Shown: positions 36,301 to 47,900 of the stretch, piece after piece
How positions within the stretch are numbered: position 1 is the first letter of the stretch
Layout: the number at the start of each line of letters is the position of its first letter
Origin: Cercis canadensis
Taxonomy: Eukaryota; Streptophyta; Magnoliopsida; Fabales; Fabaceae
DNA: 64,000 bases
Direction: 5' to 3'
NCBI GenBank assembly: GCA_003255065.1
Contig: QAOA01005582.1
Location: 78,371-142,370 of the forward strand
Notes under the pieces: generated by a model
Seen by the model: only the letters and a program-made list of their open reading frames with translations
What the model was told of the DNA's origin: nothing
Databases searched by the model: none
Position numbers and translations under genes: made by a program

Positions 36301-38228
36301 TGGTCAGTATGGTGACTACCCAAGATAAAGCTCACTAATATATTTGATTTTGAAGTGAGGGGATGCTAGGCTATCTTAATATTTTAAAGGGTAAAAACAA
36401 AAAACACTTTTAATTAAGAATTTGGAGTAGTAGGAACTTTTGATTTTAGTACAATTGTGAAGATCATAAAGTCATTCAAGGCTCAACTAATCAAGTGGCC
36501 CAATAAGCTAACTAATGAACCAAATGAGTTGAGCTTGAGCCTAAAAATTTGACTTGTTAGCATATGAATCAAGCTTAGAGCTACAATAGATTCGACTCAA
36601 TATATGTATATATATTTTTCACTTGAAAAAAGATAAATATATGTATATTATACTCAATATATGTATATATATTGCCTTGTTCTCATACACCATAACACTT
36701 TGAACTAATGATTTTCACTTTAAAACTTCATTTAGCCCAATCCTCAAACCCAACCAAGTATCAAGAGTTTAGTTTGGTGATAAAGATGCAACAAGTTTAT
36801 CAAGCTAGCCAAAGTTCAAATCCTGAGGCCAGGATGAAATGCACTATGCTAATGTGGGAGGTGCGTCCTTAAAATTGCTTAGGAAGAGACTTAATCTCGG
36901 TATGCAAAAGCTAGCTTGAGAATACCGTTCAAAAAAAAAAAAAACAAACAAAACAAAACAAAACAACCAAGGACGGAAAGCACAAACAGGTTTAACCCCA
37001 AAATCCCAAAGAAAACCCTAACGCACCCCATCCCTACCACTTTTCCTTCTTGCCGTCCTTCTCGCAGTAGAAATCAATGTTCTCCACTGACTTCAAGCTT
37101 TCAATTCAACCCCAAGCTCTGTCAAGCTCTTCAGATTTCGTGGTGGGTCACTCTGGTTCTGTGGCTTCTTCACTCATACACTCACTTGCATACCCTTGAT
37201 ACTTCACTCATCCCATTTGCTCAAATCAATTTTGTATGTATCTCTATGAATGTTTAGTTGTGCTACTAACCTTCTTTCCAATTTGATGCTGGGACTTCTA
37301 CCAATTTGATAATTCTCTGGTCTTAGAAATTTGGCTTGGGTAAGTTTGTGCTGGTTATTCAAGTCAAGCTACTTGTGAGTTATCTGTGAGTTGAGCTCGA
37401 GCCAAGAAATTTGACTCGAATTGAATTAAGGTTGATCCATGAGCAGAACCAATTTTGATCGAGCCAAGCTCGAGATGTCCTCACTGCCAGCCCAATTAGT
37501 GCTTTATAGTTGAAAAGTTGTGCTTTAAGAAGAAAATTTAGTGGCCAGGAAGATTTATAGTAGGGAAGTACAGAAGATGAGATCAGATCTTATACACACT
37601 GATAACTGCTTCGTATTTCTTTTAGGATATGTTTGCTGCAGGTACTGACACTACATACACAGTCCTAGAGTGGGCAATGACAGAACTCCTAAGGCACCAA
37701 ACTGTGATGAAGAAACTGCAAGATGAAGTGAGGAATGTGGCTGGTGATAGAACACACATAACTGAGGAAGATTTGAGTCAACTGCACTACTTGAAGGCTG
37801 TGCTTAAAGAAACACTTCGCTTACATCCCCCAGTTCCATTATTAGTTCCTCGAGAAAGCATACAGGATATCAAATTAAAGGGGTACCACATTGCAAGTGG
37901 CACCCAAATAATTGTAAATGCTTGGGCAATCGCAAGAGATCCTGCATACTGGGACCAACCTGAAGAGTTTCAACCAGAGAGGTTCTTGAATAGTTCTATA
38001 GATTTCAAAGGGCATGATTTCCAACTGATACCATTTGGAGCAGGAAGAAGGGGTTGTCCAGGAACACTGTTTGCCATGGCTGTTAATGAGCTTGTTCTAG
38101 CAAACATTGTCCTTCAATTCAATTGGACATTGCCTGGTGGATCACCTTTGGACATGTCGGAAACGGCTGGATTGACAATCCATAGGAAGTTTCCTCTTGT
38201 AGCTGATGCATCCCCATATAAGAAGTGA
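33367..38228 (+). CDS. Cytochrome P450, CYP71 family (copy 3, complete)
   Basis: Exon 1 is 33367-34293 (309 codons), the phase-0 intron is 34294-37625, and exon 2 is 37626-38228. The product is 509 residues, normal for CYP71. The ATG lies in an AATTACAATG context shared with copy 2. In order it has a membrane anchor (about residues 14-37), hinge PPSPPKFP (47-54), WRQIR (138-142), the oxygen-binding AGTDTT (314-319), ETLR (371-374), PERF (426-429) and the heme loop FGAGRRGC with Cys453. It should hydroxylate or otherwise oxidise a small hydrophobic substrate at the ER with NADPH-P450 reductase. The nearby terpene synthases make a terpenoid substrate plausible but unproven. CYP71A/CYP736-like, exact subfamily uncertain. 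Confidence 0.97.
35034..35779. repeat. Tandem repeat, 2 x 373 bp, in intron of copy 3
   Basis: AGCATAAGCAAAGATACTTG begins at 35034 and again at 35407, and the two units are very similar throughout. Not present in introns of copies 1 and 2. Confidence 0.85.
36466..37497. mobile_element. hAT-like repeat in intron of copy 3, with insertion
   Basis: Same position as 2087-2542 and 15988-16331. The right end CTGCCAGCCC is kept and the left end is eroded. About 600 bp of extra DNA (about 36660-37260) is nested inside, its last part shared with copy 1 near 2200-2330. Confidence 0.5.
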
Positions 38229-38333
38229 ATGACGACCAAAGTTAAGAAATAAATTAATAAATTCCTATAATATGTTGTGCGAGGCACACATCATGTGTTA
38301 TTAGAGTATTTAATCTTGTTTATTTTGAATAAA

Positions 38334-39296
38334 TTGTGACTAGAGTTATTAACAATTATGTGATTTCCTACAGGGTTATCAAAACATTCCATACAACCTC
38401 TTTCATTTTATGTATATTTTTCGCGACAAGAAGAGGATATATATATCCTACATGCTAGGGTATGAAAATGCTGAGTAAAGCATGGATGATGTACATTCAG
38501 ACCACTAAATTGAATTTGATATTATATTTGAGAATAAGTTAATCCAAATACTAGGCTGTTGATTGCTTGGATTGAATCAGGAAAGGTAGCATTTTGGCAA
38601 AGCCTACCAGAACTATGTGGCTTGATTGCATTTCTGAGTTCTCTTATTATCTTCTTGCAATTTACTCCCTTGTTGCTTGATTTGATGGCAGACTCAAAAA
38701 CATGAAAATGAAATAGACTAATCTCTGGCATAAAATTCAGTTTCATATACCCTTGAACACACAGGCACCCAGTTACAATTTGAAGAAAGCCTTTCAAGGT
38801 TTAATTCCTCGTGGACTTTTCAGTAAGTTAGCATTTAAAGTGCTTTCACTGTTTTAAATTTTAACTTCCAAACAGTTCTATAATTAAGTTGAAAATTACT
38901 TTAAATAGTTGTAGCTTTTCTCAAAGGAATTCAAATCCTTTAGAGTTTCAGTGCACATATGAGAATATAATACATTTAATAGCTAACAATAAGTGAAGCA
39001 TGAAAGTGGCTTTAAAAATACCAATTGATCATCAGTTAATTTGTAATGGAACTAATTAATATGCAGTATGCAGTATATTGGATAAGGAAGGGTTGAGAAC
39101 TTAGAGGGGAATGAGGAGAGGAAGAAGAGCAAGAAAGATAGAGAAAAACTAAGAAGAGTAATCTATATTCATTCAATTTATATCCCCCCTGGTTCTTCTC
39201 TTAGACTTCTACATAGCCACAAATACAACAGTACAAAGAAACTACTTTGATACAAGTCCTAATAACCCAAGTGGTCCTATTGACATGCAAAAGTAA
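38334..39296. repeat. P450 3'-flank unit (copy 3), first half
   Basis: Collinear with the flanks of copies 1 and 2 up to the LTR insertion at 39297. It resumes at 43861. No gene. Confidence 0.75.
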
Positions 39297-39475
39297 TGTT
39301 TGACACCCAAATTTGAGCATAGATTATTTTTGGGATCATGGTCTTTGGAACCATATTTTTACGTGTTCAATTGAAACATTTCAATAATACAAAATAATGC
39401 AGATATAGCTAAAAATGCTGAAATGCTAACAAAAATAACAAAAAATAATAAAAAAGTTAAAAAAAAATACAAAAA

Positions 39476-39477
<2 letters not shown>

Positions 39478-39524
<47 letters not shown>
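39478..39524. repeat. (TTA)n microsatellite in the Tat LTR
   Basis: About 15 uninterrupted TTA/ATT units. Confidence 0.95.
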
Positions 39525-39525
<1 letters not shown>

Positions 39526-42411
39526 AAACGAAGAATAATAAAAAGCAAAGAAGAAATAAATGTCATTGTAGGCGGCAAACAATCTTTCCGTAATGCAGTT
39601 CTCTGCTTTCATGCTACTACATTCCTGTTGTTACTCTGTCTTCATGCTGCTACATTCCTATTGTTACTCTGTCTGTTCAAGCTCATTAGGAAGAAAATGA
39701 AATAACAATAAAATAGAAAAAAAGAACAAGGAGGTTAGATGTTGCAGTGGGAGGCAAGTCTTCTTTTTGTGATGCGATAGCTGTGGTGCTACTCCCTTAG
39801 ACTAGCGCCACCCTCTGCCAGATGATTCCTACTCCCTACCAGTGCCTCTTACAGCTTGCAAAAGGAAATAGAAAACCCACATCAGTAAGCAATTGTACAA
39901 TTCTCCGGCTAGAAAAAGGTCTCTCATACACATAAGAAGAGGGGAAAAAGAGTGAATCAACCAGTAACACATACAGAGAGAGAACAAAGAGAATTCTGAA
40001 ATTTGAGGGAGAAGGGCATAATGAAAACATATGCATACCCATCCGTTCTGAGCCGGAGGAGCAAAAATCCTCAAAGTAGAAAGCAAAACAACGGATTAAC
40101 AATAACTCAGGTATGACCTCTAGCTCTTTTTCACATTTTCTTTGTGCTAAATTGGCTATGACATTCTTGCTTATTGCATAGCAGTTTTATTTTCTCACAG
40201 TTGAATCATTCTCTTTTTATTTAAAATAAAATCACCAAAAAAAGAGAGCAAGGAAGGGGTGACGCCACCGGTGGTGATGGCTTCACCCCATTCCCATTCC
40301 CCTATCCTTTTAAAAACAAACAGAGACAAAAAATAGAGATACCAGAGACAGAAAGAAAGAACTAATTCCCTTTGCCAACTAGAATTAATTATGGGACAAA
40401 GTTTGTTCTACCGAGTCCAAACTCTAAATCCACCATTTTTAGAAAAATAGAACAAAACCTAGAAATTTTTTTAGGGCTTATGCATGAAATCAGAGGCAAA
40501 GCACAATAGAAACTCAGTTAGAAAGAAAGCAACCGAGCTAGAGGAAGAAATTGAGTTATAGAGTGAGGAATTTTTAGAGAGAGAAAATTGAGATTCAAAG
40601 AGAAATATAGAGAAATTTTAAGAGAAAGTTAAGGTAGAGAGGGAGGAATTCGTACCTTAGCCACCGATTTCAAGAGAAAGAGACTCAAACCCATGCCTTC
40701 CCTTTGGATTAAGCAACGAGATGTGAGAGGTCAGGGGAGGCGTTTTACTTCTCTGCTTCTTTGTCTCTCTTTCCTCCCTGCAACGCATGACTTCTCTCTT
40801 TCATGCATCTATTTTTCCTTTGATCAATGCATTTTGTTGGTTTTAATTTTGTTGTTTATTTGGGTTTATTGTATGAGGCCAAATTGTTTGGACTTCGTTT
40901 CTTTGGGTCTTGTTTAGTTATATGTTACGTGGATTCTAAGATACTATATATGTATGCTATATTATACTGACGTGACAAACATACATAATTTTTATATTTT
41001 ATTTGATATAAAATTAATTTATTTTATTTTCTCAAACAAACTAAAAAATAGTTAATTTGTATACATGTCATTCACACATTAACTATTCTTATATAATATA
41101 ACATACAACAAAATATATAAGAAACCTCTTACATTTTATTATCTCATATTAAAACTAACTTATTTGAACTGAAGTTACTTTTTGTTGTTGTATCTGCTTA
41201 TTTCTTTTGTCCATTATGGTGTTAGTGTGGGTTGTTGTGTTTGTTTATTTATTTATTTATTTTTTTGGGTTATTGAGTTGTTGAGCCGGACACCATTATG
41301 GTGTTTTTAGTTTATTTTTTGTTTGCTTTTTTCTTTTTGAATTGGGTTGTTGGGTCTTTTACCTTGCTGGACTGGACTCATTGTTTGGGCCTACGTTTTT
41401 ATTGCTTTTGGGTCCATTTTTTTCTTTCTTTTTGATTGCAATGTTTGACTGTTTGGGCCCACGAATTTATTTCCTTCTGATTTCAGCGTGGCCACCTTTG
41501 TGTTAGTTTAATTTTCTTTTAGGCTAAATTTGGGATGTAGATGACTTCTTTTTGGTATTTTTTATTTTTTCTTAGTTCGGACTTATGTACTTAGGACACT
41601 TGTTTGCTTTTGGTTCAAATTAGCTTATTCATTAATTTTATGATTGTTCTTATTTATCATATTTTTTTTTAAATATTATCAATTTATTTTAGCTATTTTA
41701 TATGCTCCATATTATACTTGGTCTTTCTTTTTGAAAATAAAGTAAATAAAGTAATAAAACCCTAACGACAGACTAAGTTAAGGAAGAATTGTGTTGACAA
41801 TCTTTCTTGATTTTTCTTGAGGTGAGAGATAAATTTTTTGGCTATGCCAGAGGTACTAGTATGACCAATGAAATTCTCAATATCACTTTTTTTTTTTAAT
41901 TATTATTTCTTTGACATTTATTTGCTACATTGTAATTCATCTCATTACATTTTGTCATTATCTTTGCTTATGCTAGAATAAGATTACTGACGAGGTAATA
42001 ATCAAACTTAGTCATGATGATGATATTTTGATATACCGGAGGTAAAGGGATAATCTAGTTTTGCCAGACGTACTGGTGGGGTTTGAGGCCAATTTTTTAT
42101 AAAAATCTTCTTTGATGCATAAGTTTGTTCAAAAAAAAATATTTTCTAAGTATAATATTTTGGTTTCAATTACCCTAATGTGGGTCAAAAGGTACTGATG
42201 AGGGAATAGTTAAGGATAATTGTGATGACGACGGTTCTGTGACATTTCGAAGGTGAGGAGTGTCACTTTAGTCTTTCCAGATCTGTTGGTGGACTTAAAG
42301 AAAGATCTCCGATAAAAATCTTTTGCCACAAATCTCAAACTTATTTCAGAAATGCATATAAATTGTCTTTCTTGTATCTAGATATCACTTAGTTAATCAT
42401 ATCACTAAAAA

Positions 42412-43316
42412 AGAAGAAGAAAAAGAAGTCCTCTAACATGTGAGTTTTTCAAAATCCTCTTTGTCTCCACCTGAAATGAGGCGTTGTGGTCCAGAAAGTG
42501 TGCTTGATATGTATTAATGGATTAGTCCATATTTTATTGTTGTGGTCCTGTGAAACAATTATCCGGTTTTTGTTGTTGTGTGGGTAAAAGTGGGCATTTC
42601 ATGCTTTCGATGGGTAAAGTGGCCATTGTTGTGGTCCCATTCATTTAATCATGTTTGCTGGTGTTGTGGGATGTTACATACAAAATAAATGCATGTTTGT
42701 TGTGGTCCCGTTGTTGAGATATCTTTTTGCTGTGTTGATTCTAGAAATTTTTTTATTCAATTAATTAATTTTTTTTTTTCATGTTTTAATGTACAAATCA
42801 CAGGGATATTATTAAGTAGTGTTTTAAGGCGTAGCCTTGTGACCACTAGCTAGCTAGTATCTTATATATACACTTATCCTACAATAATTTAAATGTTATC
42901 AAATTTGTTTATGGTGAGCTCTTTGCAAGTTGCATGAATTATTGTAGGTAAATTAAGGTGATTTGCAATATATTACTTTTGCAAAGTATGATTCATGTGG
43001 ACAGGGAAAAGTTACATCAAATTTGTCATAGAATCTGATGTTCTATGGTTCAGAATAATAGTACAACATAGAGGATAGGCAAGGTACTCCAAGTTACATG
43101 CTTTGCATCTGTAAGTAATAGAGCTCAGAATAATAGTACCAAGGCAATAGGATAGTACTTTATTCCTTTCTTGCGTGGACAGTAATGCCCTTTTCATTGT
43201 TTCTTTGGTTTGATAGTTCAGCATACAAAAAACAATTTTGTTTAGTTGTTCATTAATGCAATGAATATAATGGAATGATGAATATGATGATAATCATAGA
43301 ATTTGATGCTCTATGG
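42412..43316. repeat. Segment P: TPS upstream DNA nested in the LTR
   Basis: Begins at a GAAGAAGAA run followed by GTCCTCTAAC, and ends at GATGCTCTATGG. The same segment lies upstream of TPS-A (49286-49937) and TPS-B (60640-61404), with scraps at 51053-51093 and 57104-57158. About 100 bp of LTR sequence (42308-42411) is repeated just after it (43317-43418), so the segment arrived with a local LTR duplication. Confidence 0.75.
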
Positions 43317-43860
43317 CCGATAAAAATCTCTTGCCACAAATCTCGAACTTATTTCATAAATGCATATAAATTGTCTTTCGTGTATCTAGATATCACTCAG
43401 TTAATGAGATCACTAAAAAATGTTTATGACGAAATAGATTGGGGGAGGATTGTAATGACAATCATTGTCTTTACCCAATAGTCTTGAGGCGTATTTTTAG
43501 GTTTTGCCAGAAGTGCTGGCAGGACCAAAAAAAGTATTAATTTATTTATTTTAAAACATAATGTTATGACCAATTTAATTCATATAGAAGAAATAAAAAT
43601 TGATTAAATAGGTAACCGTTCTAAGAACAGACGTTGTAGGGTGCTAACACATTCCTTACATGTAATCAACCCCGAATCCAAACTTTGAACGGAGACCAAA
43701 TTTTTTAGGTGTTCAATCGTACTATTCCATTTGCAAAAAATGAAATAAAACGGTTGGTGGCGACTTCATTCTCTTTCTTACATATCATACACCCTATCTT
43801 TTATTTTTCTCGTGAGAGTTTTGACGCTCCACATCGCACTCCAAAAGGAACATTACGACA

Positions 43861-44941
43861 AGTAAAATTAAAAGGAAATAATGCTAATAACAACCAAAAA
43901 TTTCCAAAGACTAAGTCAAGTTACTTTTTTTTTTTTGAAAAAAAAAAGTACTTATTTCAGGAAAAAAAAAAAAAACTGAAACAAATGGACCCATGTCAAG
44001 TTACACCCACACCAGCAAGAACATGCAAAAGTAACAAGAACGTGGCAGGTTCATGACATCTTCCCCCAGCCGGAAAAAAGGTACTTGTCCTCAAGCAAAG
44101 CTATAGAGGGAAATCTGCAGAAAAATAATTGTTTATTCTCTTGATGTTGTCTTTTTATCTGTTTTTTTTCTTCTTTTTAGTTGACATTTAAATGGTGGAT
44201 CTTCCTTCATGTGCTATGTTTTCTTCCTGGGGTCCGTGTACTATTCCAAAGATATTGTGGGATTGAATAATGTTAATTACGTACTACGAAATGCCATGTT
44301 GTAACACACTAATACAATTGATCATTTGATATGATACAATTTTTGTTTTAATGACTTGCTTAATTTTTTCTTTTTGTATGTCTTGATTCTGATACTTTAG
44401 TTAGTGTGGCATTATGGAGTAAGTGAAAAGCAATTGTGTTTGGGATTTATCCTTTTCATTGAATATGTCAAATTTATATGTAAAATTAGATTGCATTTGT
44501 TTTTCTTTTTTTTTTTGAGTTCTTATGAGTTCAATAATATATTTCAACTGACAGTATATCCCTAAAAATATCATTTGCCTTCAAAAATTCGGTGGGGACA
44601 AGTCACACTCCAATAATAGATGAAGTGACAGCTAGTGTACCTTCTAACTTCTGTGCAGATTCTTAAAGTGATGGGACGATGCATATTTTGGGTTGCATCA
44701 TCTCAAAATGGAGGGACTCAACAAGTCGCTCATAATGTGGATGGAACGATTAAATAGTTTACTTTTACCTTTATTTTAAAAAACCAAAACATTGGTTCTA
44801 GTAAATAACTTCAAAATATTGGTAGTTTGATATTTTATGGTGTAAATATGTTATATGATTATTAAGGTGAAGAAGCCATCTAATCATCTAAATTTAGCTG
44901 TTATCATCGTATAGGGCCTGATCTAGAGGCACACCCTTGAA
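43861..44941. repeat. P450 3'-flank (second half) joined to TPS 3' flank
   Basis: 43861-44200 matches 3790-4010 and 19430-19640. From 44200 the DNA is shared with 62290-63000 before TPS-C. No gene in it. Confidence 0.7.
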
Positions 44942-47900
44942 CTAATCACTACCATAAAGCAAAGATTTGACATAGTCCTCAAACATTGATGAGCTATTAA
45001 TTGCTTCCATAATCCTATAACAGAGGTGTCAACCGAGCAATATTCACACAAGTTTTAACGAAAGACGGCGGAAATGGGTTTGTTGGGGTTATCAGGCGAT
45101 CTTTGTTGAGGCGTTTCCAAGCATCTGAAATCTTCTGATTTCCGAGTTGTACTGTCTGTTCAGCTGAAATTTCTGGGTGGTCCTTCATGTAGCACTTCAA
45201 ATAGGACCCATCATTTACATCTTGGTTGTCATCCTGCATTAGTTGAAAGTTAAAATTAAACAATGTATCCACAAAACTATAGATACCCTATCTTCTACTT
45301 TGGGATATTTAAAGTGGAGACAATACTTGTTTCCTAATTACGGGGATGTTTAATCTTGCAGGTATTTTCACCACACCACGGCAAGTGAAATACTACAGTA
45401 TATTAAGATTTCAAGATCTTCACATTTTTTATGCCAGTTAAAAATCATTTAAAATATAGAAGATATTTAATCATCAAAACTAAGTCATAGGTATCATATA
45501 TATTCTCATCATGATGCAAATATTTTAAATGTATACATCTAATACGTTGGAGTAAATTATATAATGCTATAAAAGCGTCAAATATGTCAAATTATTTAAT
45601 TTCTTATGTTCTAGAACTTGGGAATAATTTTTAAATTTTTTTCTCTAAATTACCGTAATTGCTGCCAAATCATCATACAGGCGAACGATAGTGGCTGTTG
45701 AATGTATTAGGCTTGGAAACCCATCCATAAGAGAGACGGTTTTCTTGTTAATACCCTCACCCATGAGAAAGAATGCGTGCACAAGCAACAATTGCATCCC
45801 TGAGCTGGGAATCCCATTCTTTAAGTAGTCCTCAGCCTTTGGTAAGTGCCCTGAAGCAAACCATTTGGCTTCAACCAGGAAAGCATTGCACATTGTCTTC
45901 CACTGTACCGAGAAAGATTAAAAATGTCAAATACCAGCTAGCCTGGGATACTTTTTTATCTCATACAAGCACAATGCACAAAATATGTTTTGAATTTACA
46001 CGATATTTTACCGATTTAATTAAGATGTCTCTAGGGTTCCATCCATGTTTTATTTGGACCTTGAGGGCAAACTCATTAGTAGTGTCATAAAGAGCCTTGA
46101 AAGAAGCTTTCGTGTAGTCTGGTAATTGCTCCATTGCTTCCAAGTCCCATCTGCATCCAAAGATATATTTTCCTAATTGATAAGAGAAGTCTACAAAAGC
46201 ATAATGTACATAATGAATGTTGATACCTGTTGATAGCATCTGTAAAGAGAGTGAGTTCATCAATGGTTCCATAAATATCAAAAATATCATCAATTATGTA
46301 AGCAAGTGACCAAGGTTTTGTGAGCTCAATCCTTTCCTCCGAAAAGCATGGACCCGGGAGGCATGCCATTGTCCACATGTTCCATTTAATTGGTTTGTTT
46401 CTAGCACACTTGAAGTCCTTGGCCAAACCTAGTTCTGTCCACCACCTGCGGTTGAAATTATAGCAGTTCATGAAATAGAAAAAATTAAAATATATTTTTT
46501 GCCTTTGAATTATTTCTCAAATATTATTTTAATCCCTGATTTATTTTTTATATCACTTTAATTCTTAAATAATCACTTTACCCGCCAAATCAATCATCCA
46601 CAACATTAAAAGTGATCACTTAAAAGATTAATTTAACAAACAAAGTGATTACTTGAGAACTAAAATAATACCAAAAATAAATCAGAGACTAAAGTAACAT
46701 TTAAAAAATAATTCAAAGTCAAAAAATGTATTTAATTCTATAAACTTTTAGAAACCAAATATAATTTCCTTATGAAAAAACTCACCTAGAATATGCAGAA
46801 ATTTCCTCCAATTGCAATGAACTCATGATATGGGTATCTAGTTTGGATAGCTCTTGTAAAGAACTTGTCCATCCTGAAGTTCGCAACTGTGGGCTTGTGG
46901 GCATGAGTTTTGACAAATTTTTGTGAATAGGATACTTCAGTGTGTTTGCAATTGCTGTGGCTTGGGGATGGTCAAGAAATTTTGACATCCATGCATCAAG
47001 AAGCTGGCGGCTAAGGTTTCCAGCTTCATCAAGACATTTTTCTCCTTCAATGCTTAATTGTGAGGCTTCAAACAAGCTAGTCAATCCCTCTATGTTTCCC
47101 CAGAATTTCTGTTTGAGTTTTCCTTCATTGTCCATGAAGTTGTCAAACACGTCTGAGATAGGCATTAATAGGCAGGCCCATGATCAGTACAGGGCAATTA
47201 ATGAGATTCAAAGTGTTAGCATATTGCCAGATCGAAAAATCAAATTGCTTTTCCTGAATATCCAAATTTTCTTCAAGTGTTAGGTGAAAAAACTTCGTAA
47301 TTGATTTTATCTACATAGAAATACTAGTTACACACTGCATATAATCTCACACTAAACAATTTATCTCAGAAAATAAAAATAAAAATAAATGGATCCAACA
47401 AAATTCAAATTATGCTAATTATACTAATTTAAAATAATATGCATGGATCGTTCTCCTACTTCAAATATGCCTTCAAAATTCTTATGGCTTAAAAGCATGA
47501 TAATTAATAAAAATGATACGACTTTAACATGTGACTATTCTCATGGTCATGAAACAACTAAAGTCATGTCAAAAGTTCAACTAAATGACTTAGACAATGC
47601 ATTTTTTCAAGTTGGGAATACTTCAACTCAACCCAATTCATTGGTAGGTTGCAAGTTAGACGGCCAGCCTGCTAAAAATTATAAAAAAAAATGTAGCTCA
47701 TACATTTTCCCCCTCTCTTTCTAGTAGACCTTTCACTTTCTCTCTTATCCATACCCTTTCTCGGCTTCTCCTCTCTTTCTTCTCATAATCTTCATGGCCA
47801 CCACCCCTTTACCACTTTCATGTTCCAAAAAGGCAACAACTACTCTCTCAATTTCCCTTCTTCACTTCCCCTTCTTCTCTGGCCCTCAATTCCATCCTCA

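Larger units (their letters stand above)
34294..37625 (+). other. Intron of P450 copy 3 (3,332 bp)
   Basis: GTAAGA donor and TTTTAG acceptor. It holds a 2 x 373-bp tandem repeat and an expanded version of the GAGCTC-type repeat. The 113-codon frame near 36916 lies in an A-rich stretch inside the intron and is not a gene. Confidence 0.9.
39297..43860. mobile_element. Ty3/gypsy Tat-type (Ogre-like) LTR, 4,564 bp, target duplication AGTAA
   Basis: Starts TGTTTGACACCC and ends ACATTACGACA, flanked by AGTAA at 39292-39296 and 43861-43865. The flank is continuous across it when compared with P450 copies 1 and 2. The last 200 bp carry the GGTGGCGACTTC and TTTTGACGCTCCACATCGC words typical of Tat/Ogre LTR ends. 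Three or four diverged repeats of a GCCAGAGGTACTGG-type unit lie at 41840-43530. No internal coding part is seen, so I read it as one very long solo LTR. A 0.9-kb segment of TPS upstream DNA is nested at about 42412-43316. Fossil; the target duplication is perfect. Confidence 0.75.

Noticed and set aside
36916-37257. 113-codon frame starting in an A-rich run
   Set aside because: Inside the P450 copy 3 intron; low-complexity start and no similarity that I recognise.
40693-40917. 74-codon frame with hydrophobic C-terminus
   Set aside because: Inside the Tat-type LTR, no motif; chance frame.
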